Below, one piece after another: positions 49,474 through 57,329 of a stretch of 64,000 nt of DNA. Each line of letters begins with the position of its first letter. Position 1 is the stretch's first letter. Location of the stretch: contig CAZIRF010000012.1 in the NCBI GenBank assembly GCA_964541755.1, positions 11,395 to 75,394 of the forward strand, written 5' to 3'. Below the pieces are notes generated by a model. That model was not told where the DNA came from. It did no database searches and saw nothing but the letters and a program-made list of their open reading frames with translations. The position numbers and the translations under genes were made by a program. This DNA comes from CAZIRF01 sp964541755. Its GTDB lineage: Bacteria; Spirochaetota; Spirochaetia; Treponematales; Breznakiellaceae.

Positions 49474-50424
49474 TCAGCTTTTTCGGGCAATCCAGGGAAT
49501 GATCGCGCTCACCTTCCGTTTATACTCCCTGTAGGCCGGGTACTTTGAAGTACTGATGCTCTCGGTGAAAATCGTGGAACCCACGAAAAGAATCGAGAGG
49601 AGAAGCGGCCCGACAATCCCGCTCGATGCCGCGCCTGCCCCCGGCAAGAGCGGGGCGCCAGCCCCATACGCCATGAGCCAGAGTGCCCACCAAAAGCCCA
49701 GTTCACCGAAGTAATTCGGGTGGCGGGATACCGCAAAGAGCCCGCGGGACAAGAAGCCCCGTTCGATATCATCGGCCAGCGGGCCCTCGAAACGGGTGCC
49801 TTCCCGGTGACGCCGCTTGGCCTCCTGAAAAATCCACTGTTGGCGATCCGCGAGGCCCTCTATCAGTATGAATACCCCGGCGAGAACGGCGCAGAGTGCC
49901 CAGGTGATGCTCAGCGAATACGACTGGGGGGCAAGGGCCATGGCACGAACCGGAAGGGTGAAGAGCACGAAGAGTGATACTTGGAAGCCCGAAATGAACA
50001 GAAGGTTGAACAGCTGCCAGAGGACCGGGTGGCGGATGCGCTCGCGCAGGATGCTCCAGCGGTAGTCTTCCGCGCCGGAATAGCCGCCCTTGAGGGCGAA
50101 GTTTGCCGTCAAACGGATAGCCCAGATGCTCACCAGTATGCTTGCAAATACGGCCTGGATCGCAAAGCCGCCCCGCCAGGCATAAAACCATACAAAGGCT
50201 GCCGGCAGGGTGCTCCAGAGGCGGTCCACCCAGGAGTAATCGCCGGTAACCATCCCCGAAAGAAAGGAACAGAGGGCGAAGCCCGCCGCCCACAGGGAGA
50301 CGACGAGGAGGGGGTCTGCCGTGGCAAGCCAGGCGGGGAGGGCGGGAATGCCCCCCGCGAAGGGGACCATCATGGCAGCGGTAAGGGAAAAAGCGGCAAG
50401 TAGGAAGAAAATGAACTGCTTCAT
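49474..50424 (-). CDS. DUF1295 / steroid 5-alpha-reductase-like membrane protein
   Basis: 316 residues with six or seven hydrophobic helices. DUF1295 signatures: SWVDRLWSTLPAAFVWFYAW, RLTANFALKGGYSGAEDYRW, SRHPNYFGELGFWWALWL, and the C-terminal SKYPAYREYKRKVSAIIPW. The family may reduce lipid double bonds with NADPH; substrate unknown. ATG 50424 is preceded seven bases upstream by TATAAT with no RBS, indicating a leaderless message. Confidence 0.9.
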   Translation of the reverse strand: MKQFIFFLLAAFSLTAAMMVPFAGGIPALPAWLATADPLLVVSLWAAGFALCSFLSGMVTGDYSWVDRLWSTLPAAFVWFYAWRGGFAIQAVFASILVSIWAIRLTANFALKGGYSGAEDYRWSILRERIRHPVLWQLFNLLFISGFQVSLFVLFTLPVRAMALAPQSYSLSITWALCAVLAGVFILIEGLADRQQWIFQEAKRRHREGTRFEGPLADDIERGFLSRGLFAVSRHPNYFGELGFWWALWLMAYGAGAPLLPGAGAASSGIVGPLLLSILFVGSTIFTESISTSKYPAYREYKRKVSAIIPWIARKS

Positions 50425-50431
50425 GGGAACG

Positions 50432-50461
50432 ATTATATCAGGCTGATGGAGAAATCCGCAA
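50432..50461 (-). promoter_or_regulatory. Promoter giving a leaderless transcript of the DUF1295 gene
   Basis: Minus strand TTGCGG (50456-50461), 18-base spacer, consensus TATAAT (50432-50437), then seven bases to ATG 50424. Transcription should begin at or within a base or two of the start codon. Confidence 0.75.
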
Positions 50462-50466
50462 GAAAG

Positions 50467-50494
50467 CGGGATGCTGCCGGTATGCAGCATCCCG
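50467..50494 (-). terminator. Terminator of the second GH5 gene
   Basis: CGGGATGCTGC (50467-50477) and GCAGCATCCCG (50484-50494), eleven perfect pairs, followed on the minus strand by CTTTCTT. Just beyond the GH5 stop and overlapping the upstream edge of the DUF1295 promoter. Confidence 0.8.
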
Positions 50495-50501
50495 TTTGGA
50501 T

Positions 50502-51842
50502 TTACGGAAGCACGATGTCGTCGATGCGGTAGTCGCTCGTCACGGCCCGCTGCATCGCCTCGATGATGGGCCCGGCATGCGAAAATCGCTTGCCACTGTT
50601 GCGCACAAAGAGGCCGAAGTTTTCCTTGCCCGAACCCCTGGCCCCGTTGTCCCAGTACACCGGAACGAGGCCGTTGTCATACGCGCTCTTGGTCACATAC
50701 TCCATGTAATAGCGGCGGAAGTCCTCGTAGCCGGCCTGGTGGACGGCCCCGTACTCGCCGATGTACACCGGGATGCCCACATCGATGTAGCGGGTCTTGA
50801 GGCGGCGGAAGAGGCTGTCAAAGTGGGCTTCCTGCCCGTGGTTGAGGGTGTTCTTTGCCGTCTTTCCCCACTCGGGGACCTTGGCGAAAATGGCGTAGTC
50901 CGACGGATCATAACAGTGAACGCTTACCAAGAGGCGGTCCTGCGCGCTGTCTTCGGGAATGACCATGTGTTCCATGGTGAGTTCGGGATTGGTCACGTAG
51001 CCCACTACGGTAAGGAAGCGGCGTTCGTTGTTGCCGCCGGTGGCGCGAACCGTTTCGACGAACACCTCGTTCCACTCGTTGAGGATATCATACTGCAGGC
51101 CCCCGTCCTTGCGGTTGCCGCCCCAGCCCCATCCGCCGTCGTGGATTTCGTTGAATCCTTCGAAAACCAGATACTCGCCGTGGTTGCGGAAGTAGGTGGC
51201 GATCTGCGACCAGATGGCCCGAATCATCTCCAGAACCTTTTCCTGCTCTTCCTCGCTGTGCGAGGCCTTGACGATATTGAGCCAGTGGTGCGAATCGGCG
51301 CCGTCGTGGTGAATGTTGATGATTACTTTCAAGCCGGCATCATGCGCGAACCCGGTCAATTCGGCCAGGCGTGCGAGCCAGGCTTCGCGAATGCGGTAGC
51401 CCTCTTCACGGGATCCGAACTGCCCCAGCCAGGTAACGGGGATGCGGACGATGCCGAAGCCTTCTGCCTTGAGGGCTTTGAAGAGCTCCGCTGTGGCTTT
51501 GGGATTGCCCCAGGCGGTTTCGCCGGATACGCCGTTGTTCCAGGCGTCCATGGCGTTCCCCAGATTCCACCCCAGCTTGGTCGACTGCAGGAAGCTCAAA
51601 CCGTCGATATCGCTCATGGCTTCGGCCTTCGGGAGCGCTGTTTCCACCGTCGCCGGGCTGTAGCTGCCCGTGTCTGTGATGGCCGCTTTTTGCGCTGTTG
51701 CCCCGGCCGCCGCCGAATCCTTTCGGGATTCGCCCGATTGGCAGGCAGAGAGTATTCCGGCCAGCACCAAGAGGGTGATGAGGCGGATTGTATGTGACGC
51801 GGGCCGTCCCGTGTTTTTGATGCAGGCTCTGTGGTCTTTCAT
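50502..51842 (-). CDS. GH5-family endoglucanase-like lipoprotein
   Basis: 446 residues. Signal peptide with lipobox ILSAC near residue 34, then a Ser/Ala-rich linker. GH5 catalytic domain from about residue 75: KLGWNLGNAMDAWNN, FGIVRIPVTWLGQFG, VIINIHHDGADSHHW, the acid/base Glu in VFEGFNEIHDGGWG, GNNERRFLTVVGY, HCYDPSDYAIF, and the nucleophile Glu in VYIGEYGAVHQ. Both catalytic glutamates are present. No cellulose-binding module. RBS GGAGGAAGC before ATG 51842. Paralogue of the partial gene at 1-475. With the GH1 gene it suggests beta-glucan use. Confidence 0.93.
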   Translation of the reverse strand: MKDHRACIKNTGRPASHTIRLITLLVLAGILSACQSGESRKDSAAAGATAQKAAITDTGSYSPATVETALPKAEAMSDIDGLSFLQSTKLGWNLGNAMDAWNNGVSGETAWGNPKATAELFKALKAEGFGIVRIPVTWLGQFGSREEGYRIREAWLARLAELTGFAHDAGLKVIINIHHDGADSHHWLNIVKASHSEEEQEKVLEMIRAIWSQIATYFRNHGEYLVFEGFNEIHDGGWGWGGNRKDGGLQYDILNEWNEVFVETVRATGGNNERRFLTVVGYVTNPELTMEHMVIPEDSAQDRLLVSVHCYDPSDYAIFAKVPEWGKTAKNTLNHGQEAHFDSLFRRLKTRYIDVGIPVYIGEYGAVHQAGYEDFRRYYMEYVTKSAYDNGLVPVYWDNGARGSGKENFGLFVRNSGKRFSHAGPIIEAMQRAVTSDYRIDDIVLP

Positions 51843-51991
51843 GCTTCCTCCGGTATCAGGGAAATGTACTATGGTTGCTTTTTATTGTCGCACGTAAACG
51901 ATTGCCAGACAAGTGCGGCCGCAGCTCCCGGGGACTGCCTCGGCTTGATGAAGGCCCCTTGGCGTGCTAGGGTCATGGCGGAGACTGATAA

Positions 51992-52348
51992 ATGAACCTC
52001 AACGATTTGGCGAAAATACTCGATGCCCGCTTCCTCTGCGGTGAGGATCAGGCCGATACCGAAGTCATCGCCGCCTGCAGCGCAGACCTCATGAGCGACG
52101 TCATGGCCTTCGTGAAGGACCGGGTGGTTCTGCTCACCGGCCTGGTAAACGCCCAGGTCATCCGGACGGCCGACCTCATGGACATAAAGGTGATTGTCTT
52201 TGTGCGGGGCAAGCAACCCTCCGCCGATCTGCTCGACATGGCCCGCGACGCGGGAATCGCCCTCCTCGCGACGCGGCACACCCTCTTCATGGCCTCCGGT
52301 CTGCTGTACGAGGCGGGCCTGCGCCGGGGCGGCAACCGCAAGATATGA
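51992..52348 (+). CDS. DRTGG-domain protein
   Basis: 118 residues, matching stand-alone DRTGG proteins: LNDLAKILDARFLCGEDQAD, CSADLMSDVMAFVKDRVVLL, TGLVNAQVIRTADLMDIKVI, VFVRGKQPSADLLDMARDAG. In many anaerobes these small proteins are encoded with hydrogenase-associated signalling genes, but here the neighbours are a folate enzyme and an unknown gene. Function unknown; ligand-binding regulatory role is plausible. Confidence 0.85.
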   Translation: MNLNDLAKILDARFLCGEDQADTEVIAACSADLMSDVMAFVKDRVVLLTGLVNAQVIRTADLMDIKVIVFVRGKQPSADLLDMARDAGIALLATRHTLFMASGLLYEAGLRRGGNRKI

Positions 52349-53046
52349 GCCCGATTCCGTCCGGCCCCGCTTTTGTGCCAAAAGGGCAGGGGATGGATAC
52401 GGCTGATACTCCCGCCCGGCAAAAAGTCCTTTTGCGTCAACGCATGAAGGAGGCCCTCGCCGGGCTGTCTACGGCCGACATCGCTGCGGAATCTTTGCGC
52501 GCCCTTGAGCAGGTCCCCGAAAGCCGGTACTGGCAAAGGGCGCGCAGCATACTGTCCTATGTGCCCTTCCCGCGCGGGGAGTTCGATACCGGCCCCCTCA
52601 ACCGGGCCGCTTTCGATGGGGGGAAGCGCCTCCTCTTGCCCCGCACGCGGGGATCCGCTATCAGCATGATTCCCCTTCCTTCCCATAGAGACTGGCGCAC
52701 GGGGCTGGTAGCTTCCCCCTTCAAGGGCCTGCTGGAACCCCCGGAAGACTGGCCCGCCTGCCCGCCGGAGGGTGTTGAGGGGCCCCTCCTCGTTCTGGTG
52801 CCTGGCCTCGCCTTCGACCGCCACGGGCGGCGCCTGGGCCGGGGCCTGGGCTGTTACGACCGGCTTTTAACCCGGCTACGGCACGAGGCTGGTATCGAGG
52901 GGGGCCTGTGCGCCCTGGGGATGGCTCTAGAAATTCAGCTTGTCGACGAGATACCGGTGGATGCGTACGATGTTGGCCTTGACGCCCTCTATTGCGGGGG
53001 CAGTATATTGAAAGCGGATTGCTCCAATCCTTCGCCTGGATTTTAG
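52345..53046 (+). CDS. 5-formyltetrahydrofolate cyclo-ligase
   Basis: 233 residues; ATP-dependent conversion of 5-formyl-THF to 5,10-methenyl-THF. RQKVLLRQRMKEALAGLS at the N-terminus, ILSYVPFPRGEFDTGPLNRAA, LLLPRTRG, and the diagnostic VPGLAFDRHGRRLGRGLGCYDRLL. Its start overlaps the DRTGG stop (ATGA); ATG 52393 is an alternative. A CTATCAGCAT word at 52658 encodes AIS of GSAISMIPL. Confidence 0.92.
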   Translation: MSPIPSGPAFVPKGQGMDTADTPARQKVLLRQRMKEALAGLSTADIAAESLRALEQVPESRYWQRARSILSYVPFPRGEFDTGPLNRAAFDGGKRLLLPRTRGSAISMIPLPSHRDWRTGLVASPFKGLLEPPEDWPACPPEGVEGPLLVLVPGLAFDRHGRRLGRGLGCYDRLLTRLRHEAGIEGGLCALGMALEIQLVDEIPVDAYDVGLDALYCGGSILKADCSNPSPGF

Positions 53047-53087
53047 CGGTCTTTCATTATTACGTTTACATCCCGAGGAGGAATCCC

Positions 53088-53726
53088 ATGGCCCTGATAA
53101 AGACAGCCCTTGAACTCGCCCTTGAACGGACCCGCGATGTAGCGGGCGACCCCTCGCTTCTCGCTGCACACGAGGCCCGCCAGCGGGGCAAGAAGCTGGC
53201 CGGTGTTTTCTTGGATGGGGTCGATTCCATTGATGAAGAATCCCATCCCTCCGATCCCGCTGCGCGGCTTGAGGCCTTTGCAAGGGAGTTCTCTACGCTG
53301 GGGGGCGGCGACAGCGCTTCGGCAGCCCTGCGCGAGGGGGCTCTGGATGTACTCGTCTCCCAGATAAAACTCCCCGAGCTCCCCGCCGACCTCGACCGTC
53401 TGGCGCTGGTGGGTCAGGGGCTTTCGGTCTTGCTCGCTTCAAAGCGGTATGACGAGCTCTTTGGCCAGCTCAAGGCGGCCCTTGGCCGCTACCTTGACGA
53501 GGTGTCGCAGTACGAAGAGCTTATCCGCCAGCAGTACGCGCCCAAGCTTCGCCAAAAAGAGGAGGAGCTTGCCCGGCGCACTGGCAGGGCCATCAGCCTT
53601 GACCCCATGCAGGACCCCGAATTCGTCCAGTTCCGTTCGCAGAACATGCAGGCCCTGCGCGAGCGCTACGAGGCCGCGGTGGAACAGCTGCGCGAAGAGG
53701 CCCGGACTGCAAACGGGCCCACTTGA
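53088..53726 (+). CDS. Protein of unknown function with C-terminal coiled coil
   Basis: 212 residues, soluble. ATG 53088 has GAGGAGG upstream. N-terminal helix MALIKTALELALERTRDV, then an Ala-rich helical body, and from about residue 150 a charged heptad-like stretch (YEELIRQQYAPKLRQKEEEL and ALRERYEAAVEQLREEAR). Nothing recognised. Third gene of the DRTGG-folate operon, 41 bases after it. Confidence 0.65.
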   Translation: MALIKTALELALERTRDVAGDPSLLAAHEARQRGKKLAGVFLDGVDSIDEESHPSDPAARLEAFAREFSTLGGGDSASAALREGALDVLVSQIKLPELPADLDRLALVGQGLSVLLASKRYDELFGQLKAALGRYLDEVSQYEELIRQQYAPKLRQKEEELARRTGRAISLDPMQDPEFVQFRSQNMQALRERYEAAVEQLREEARTANGPT

Positions 53727-53775
53727 GGGCCCACAAGCGGGCCCGCAAGCGGGGCCCGCAAGCGGGGCCCTCAAG
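53716..53775. terminator. Nested GGGCCC repeats between convergent genes
   Basis: GGGCCCACTTGAGGGCCCAC is followed by three AAGCGGGGCCCGC-like units and closed by GGGGCCCTCAAGTGGGGCC. Outer parts CCACTTGAGGGCCC and GGGGCCCTCAAGTGG are inverted repeats; inner units are tandem. Probably a bidirectional terminator that grew by repeat duplication. Confidence 0.6.
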
Positions 53776-53783
53776 TGGGGCCG

Positions 53784-55799
53784 TCAATCCCTGAAGCGCA
53801 GGTTGATCTGCAGGATTTCCCCGTAGCTGTCGTTGAAGGCCTTGACGACCATGGGGTCGAAGTGGCTCCCCGATAGCCGGTTGATCTCGTCGAGGGCCTC
53901 GTCGCTGGTCCAGCGGCGTTTGTAGGGGCGCTCCGAGCAGAGGGCGTCGTAGACATCCACAATGGCCACTATTCTTCCCACGAGGGGGATATCCTCGCCC
54001 GCGAGCCCCTGGGGATATCCGCTGCCGTTCCACTTTTCGTGGTGGGTCAGGGCGATGGTGCTGGCCATGCGCAGGAGCTCCGAGCTCTGGCCGCCCAGGA
54101 GCGAGGCCCCGATGGTCGTATGCGTCTTCATGACGGCCCACTCTTCCTCGTCCAAGGGGCCTTCCTTCAAGAGGATGCGGTCGGGGATGCCTATCTTTCC
54201 AATGTCGTGCATGGTTGAGGCGAAGTAGAGGGTGTCTGCCTCGCGCTGCCCCAGGTGCAGGCGGTCTGCCAGGCTCATCGAGTAGTACCCGATTCGCTTG
54301 ATGTGGGTGCCGGTGTCGTTGTCGCGGTACTCGGCGGCGAGGGCCAGGCGAAAGACCACTTCCCGCTGTGTTTCGCGCAGGGCCCGGGTGCGCGCCTCGA
54401 CCATCTGTTCAAGGTAGCCGCGGTAGCCCTGCAGTTCCAGCTGGGTTTTGATACGCGCCTTGAGGATGGGCACGCTGAAGGGCTTTCTGATGTAGTCCAT
54501 GGCCCCGACATCGAGGCCCTTTTCCTCGTCTTGGGTGCGGCTCTGGCTCGTGAGGAAGATGACCGGGATCGCGCTGGTACGGGGGTCTTCCTTGAGCAGG
54601 CGGCAGGTTTCGTAGCCGTCGAGGCCGGCCATGGTGATATCGAGGAGTATGAGCTGGTACTTGGGCGGGGTGCGCGCCTTTTCGATGGCCGTCCGGCCGT
54701 TGTCGCAGCTGTCAATGTCGTAGTCCTCTTCCAGACACGACTTTACGAAGGCGCGATTGGTCGACGAGTCATCCACCACGAGGATGCGCGCGCGCGGTGT
54801 GGCAAGGGCTTCCGCCGCAGCCACTGCGCGCTGCACTGCGTGGGGACCTGCGCTATCCGCCCCCCCGTGGTCTTCTGTCCAGCCATCCCCCCCTGCCGTA
54901 TCCTTCGATGCAGCAGAGTCCGTGGGCGCTTCGGGGCCTTCCTGCCCCTTTGGACTGTCTTGCGGCGCTCCTTCCCCCGCGCCGGCCTTCCCGCCACCCG
55001 ATCGGGTCTTTTCCGCTTCATCCCTGTCTGCCGCTTGGTCTGGCTCCTCTCCCTCTTCGGTCAAAACCTGGCTGCCCACGAGTTCGTGGCGCAGTTCGCG
55101 GGCCTCCTGGAGGGTCTTGGCCATTGCCTGTGTAAGGGCTGCGAGAACTTGCGCATCGTCGGTACCGCTCTCGTGGGCGCTCGAAGCCAGGGCATACAAT
55201 TCGTCGCCGCCGATGGCGCTGGCGCTCGTGCGCAGGGTGCGAAAGAAAAAGTCCCGCTCCTCGGGACTTCCCCTAAAGCCCTTTTCAAAGCGCTCCCGGT
55301 ACGCAATATTGTCGCGTACGAAGTGTTCGAGTATCTCGGCGGCAAAGTCACCGTTGCCCCCAACGCGGGACAGGAGTATGGGAAGGTTGATGGCCGACTG
55401 GCTCGTTGCACCCTGGCGCGACGGAATGGCAGCGAGGGCCTCCTCGAGGGCAGTTCCGGAAAGGGGCCGGTGCAGGAATTGGCGCGCATTGCGCGTCCCC
55501 GGGTGCGAGGGGTTGTCGCCACAGACAAGGTAGGGCAGATCGCGGCAGTGGGGATCCCGCTGTGCGATTGCCCAGGCCTGCGGATCCCCGAGTATAATGG
55601 CTTGGTCGATGAGTATGTGGGTATACGAATCGCGGGCGAGGGCTTCGAGCATGTCGGGAATCGAAGTGCTCGCTTCCAGTCGGGCACAGGGTAGCGAGTC
55701 CAGCTCTGTCCGGTAGCGTTCGACGTCCTTGCCTTGCACCACGAAGAGGAGTTTCACACTTCCGAGTGCCGATGTGGTGCCATTTGCAGAACGTCTCAT
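53784..55799 (-). CDS. HD-GYP cyclic-di-GMP phosphodiesterase-type response regulator
   Basis: 671 residues. Order: receiver-like domain without clear phosphorylation motif (about 15-125); Hpt-like helical domain (about 140-240) whose His site reads RTLRTSASAIGG, so the His is missing; acidic low-complexity linker (265-325); canonical receiver (ILVVDDSSTNR, LLDITMAGLDGYE, KPFS); HD-GYP domain with MHDIGKIGIPDRILLK and THHEKWNGSGYPQGL, both metal-binding sets intact. Probably hydrolyses c-di-GMP. ATG 55799 fits a promoter six bases upstream. Divergent from the GH1 gene. Confidence 0.9.
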   Translation of the reverse strand: MRRSANGTTSALGSVKLLFVVQGKDVERYRTELDSLPCARLEASTSIPDMLEALARDSYTHILIDQAIILGDPQAWAIAQRDPHCRDLPYLVCGDNPSHPGTRNARQFLHRPLSGTALEEALAAIPSRQGATSQSAINLPILLSRVGGNGDFAAEILEHFVRDNIAYRERFEKGFRGSPEERDFFFRTLRTSASAIGGDELYALASSAHESGTDDAQVLAALTQAMAKTLQEARELRHELVGSQVLTEEGEEPDQAADRDEAEKTRSGGGKAGAGEGAPQDSPKGQEGPEAPTDSAASKDTAGGDGWTEDHGGADSAGPHAVQRAVAAAEALATPRARILVVDDSSTNRAFVKSCLEEDYDIDSCDNGRTAIEKARTPPKYQLILLDITMAGLDGYETCRLLKEDPRTSAIPVIFLTSQSRTQDEEKGLDVGAMDYIRKPFSVPILKARIKTQLELQGYRGYLEQMVEARTRALRETQREVVFRLALAAEYRDNDTGTHIKRIGYYSMSLADRLHLGQREADTLYFASTMHDIGKIGIPDRILLKEGPLDEEEWAVMKTHTTIGASLLGGQSSELLRMASTIALTHHEKWNGSGYPQGLAGEDIPLVGRIVAIVDVYDALCSERPYKRRWTSDEALDEINRLSGSHFDPMVVKAFNDSYGEILQINLRFRD

Positions 55800-55805
55800 A
55801 CCTGA

Positions 55806-55834
55806 AATACTGGTCGAAATGTTGCGTTTGTCAA
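55806..55834 (-). promoter_or_regulatory. Promoter of the HD-GYP gene
   Basis: Minus strand TTGACA (55829-55834), 17-base spacer, AGTATT (55806-55811), then six bases to ATG 55799. No room for an RBS, so possibly leaderless. Confidence 0.55.
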
Positions 55835-55836
55835 TA

Positions 55837-55850
55837 CGCAAACGCTTGCG
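55837..55850. promoter_or_regulatory. LacI-family-type operator
   Basis: CGCAAACGCTTGCG has the AANCGNTT core and near-perfect symmetry of LacI/GalR/CcpA-type operators. It lies two bases upstream of the HD-GYP -35 box and about 90 bases before the GH1 start, so it could control either gene. A second inverted pair GCGTTTG/CAAACGC overlaps it. Confidence 0.5.
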
Positions 55851-55937
55851 CATGGCATCGCTGGTGGATATACTGGTACTGATCGCAGATTGTTCCGGTA
55901 TATGGATGCTTCCCGATCACACACAGAGGAGTACACA

Positions 55938-57275
55938 GTGGAAAGACTCACGTTTCCCGATGATTTTGTATGGGGCGCCGCAACCGCCAGTTATCAAGTG
56001 GAGGGGGCCGTCAACGAGGGGGGCCGGGGCGAGAGCATCTGGGACCGCTTTTGCCGCACCCCCGGCAAGGTCTTCGGGGGGCACACGGGCGACGTCGCCT
56101 GCGACCAGTACCACCGCTACGAAGAGGATGTCGGGCTCATGGACGAGCTGGGTCTCAACGCCTACCGCTTCTCGATCTCCTGGCCCCGCATACTTCCATC
56201 CGGCACCGGGGCGGTCAATCAAGAGGGCATCGAATACTATAAAAGGCTGATAGCTTCACTGCGCAAAAAGGGCATCCGTCCCCTGGTAACCCTGTACCAT
56301 TGGGACCTCCCCCAGGTCCTGCAGGACGCGGGCGGCTGGGCCGCCCGCGAGACCGCGTATGCCTACCTCGAGTACGCCAAGGTCTGCTTCGAGGCCTTCG
56401 ACGGCCTCGTTGACCAGTGGGTGACTTTCAACGAGCCCCTCTGTACGGCCATACTCGGCTACCTTATCGGGGTCCATGCCCCCGGTATCTGCGACCGGGA
56501 ACAGGCCTACCGGGCCGTCCATCACCTCAACCTGGCCCACGGCCTTGCCTCAAAGGCCTTTCGCGAGGGCGGCTTCAAGGGCAGCCTGGGGATAGTCTGG
56601 AACCTGGGCACTCCGCGCCCCGCCCGCCGCCGCGCCGAGGACCGCGCCGCCGCAGACTTCATGACCGACGGCGAGAGCCGCCTCTACTGCGGCCCGGTTC
56701 TGGGCAAGGGCTACCCCGAATCATGGCTGGAAGCCCACGGCATCACCCTGCCGGTCGAGCCCGGCGACCTTGAAATCATCGCCTCCGGGGTGGATTTTAT
56801 CGGCCTCAATTACTATACCGAGGGCGCGGTGCGCAGGGGTGAAACCCTCACCGAGCGGCGCTTCGAGCCCTCCTGGGAGCGCAAGACCGCCATGGGCTGG
56901 ACCGTGGTCCCCCGCGGCCTCCTGCGCCAACTGCGCTGGATCGCCAAAGAGGCCCCCGGCATCCCCCTTTACGTGAGTGAGAACGGCTGTGCCGAACACG
57001 ACGAGCTCGTTGTCGACGAACAGGGTAACAAGCGCGTCCACGACAGCCTGCGCATCGAGTACCTGCGCGATCACCTCGAAGCCTGTTCCTGCGCCATCGC
57101 GGAGGGCATCCCCCTCAAGGGCTACTTCGTCTGGTCCTTCATGGACAACTTCGAGTGGGCTTTTGGCTACGACAAGCGCTTCGGCATTCTGTACGTGGAC
57201 TACGACAGCCTCGAGCGCGTGCGAAAGGACAGCTTTTTCTGGTACCGGGACTGCATATCCGGGGCGCTGGAATAG
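55938..57275 (+). CDS. bglA: GH1 beta-glucosidase
   Basis: 445 residues, no signal peptide: a cytoplasmic enzyme splitting cellobiose or other beta-glucosides. Start GTG 55938 with GAGGAG six bases upstream gives VERLTFPDDFVWGAATASYQ. Acid/base Glu in VTFNEPLCTAILGY, nucleophile Glu in LYVSENGC, and GLNYYTEGAV, WSFMDNFEWAFGYDKRFGI and NAYRFSISWPRILPSG are present. Acts downstream of the exported GH5 enzymes. Putative LacI-type operator upstream. Confidence 0.96.
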   Translation: MERLTFPDDFVWGAATASYQVEGAVNEGGRGESIWDRFCRTPGKVFGGHTGDVACDQYHRYEEDVGLMDELGLNAYRFSISWPRILPSGTGAVNQEGIEYYKRLIASLRKKGIRPLVTLYHWDLPQVLQDAGGWAARETAYAYLEYAKVCFEAFDGLVDQWVTFNEPLCTAILGYLIGVHAPGICDREQAYRAVHHLNLAHGLASKAFREGGFKGSLGIVWNLGTPRPARRRAEDRAAADFMTDGESRLYCGPVLGKGYPESWLEAHGITLPVEPGDLEIIASGVDFIGLNYYTEGAVRRGETLTERRFEPSWERKTAMGWTVVPRGLLRQLRWIAKEAPGIPLYVSENGCAEHDELVVDEQGNKRVHDSLRIEYLRDHLEACSCAIAEGIPLKGYFVWSFMDNFEWAFGYDKRFGILYVDYDSLERVRKDSFFWYRDCISGALE

Positions 57276-57329
57276 GGGAAAGTATCCGATTGCCGGGAAG
57301 CCGGCCCCGGGGGCGGACCCCCAGGGAAA

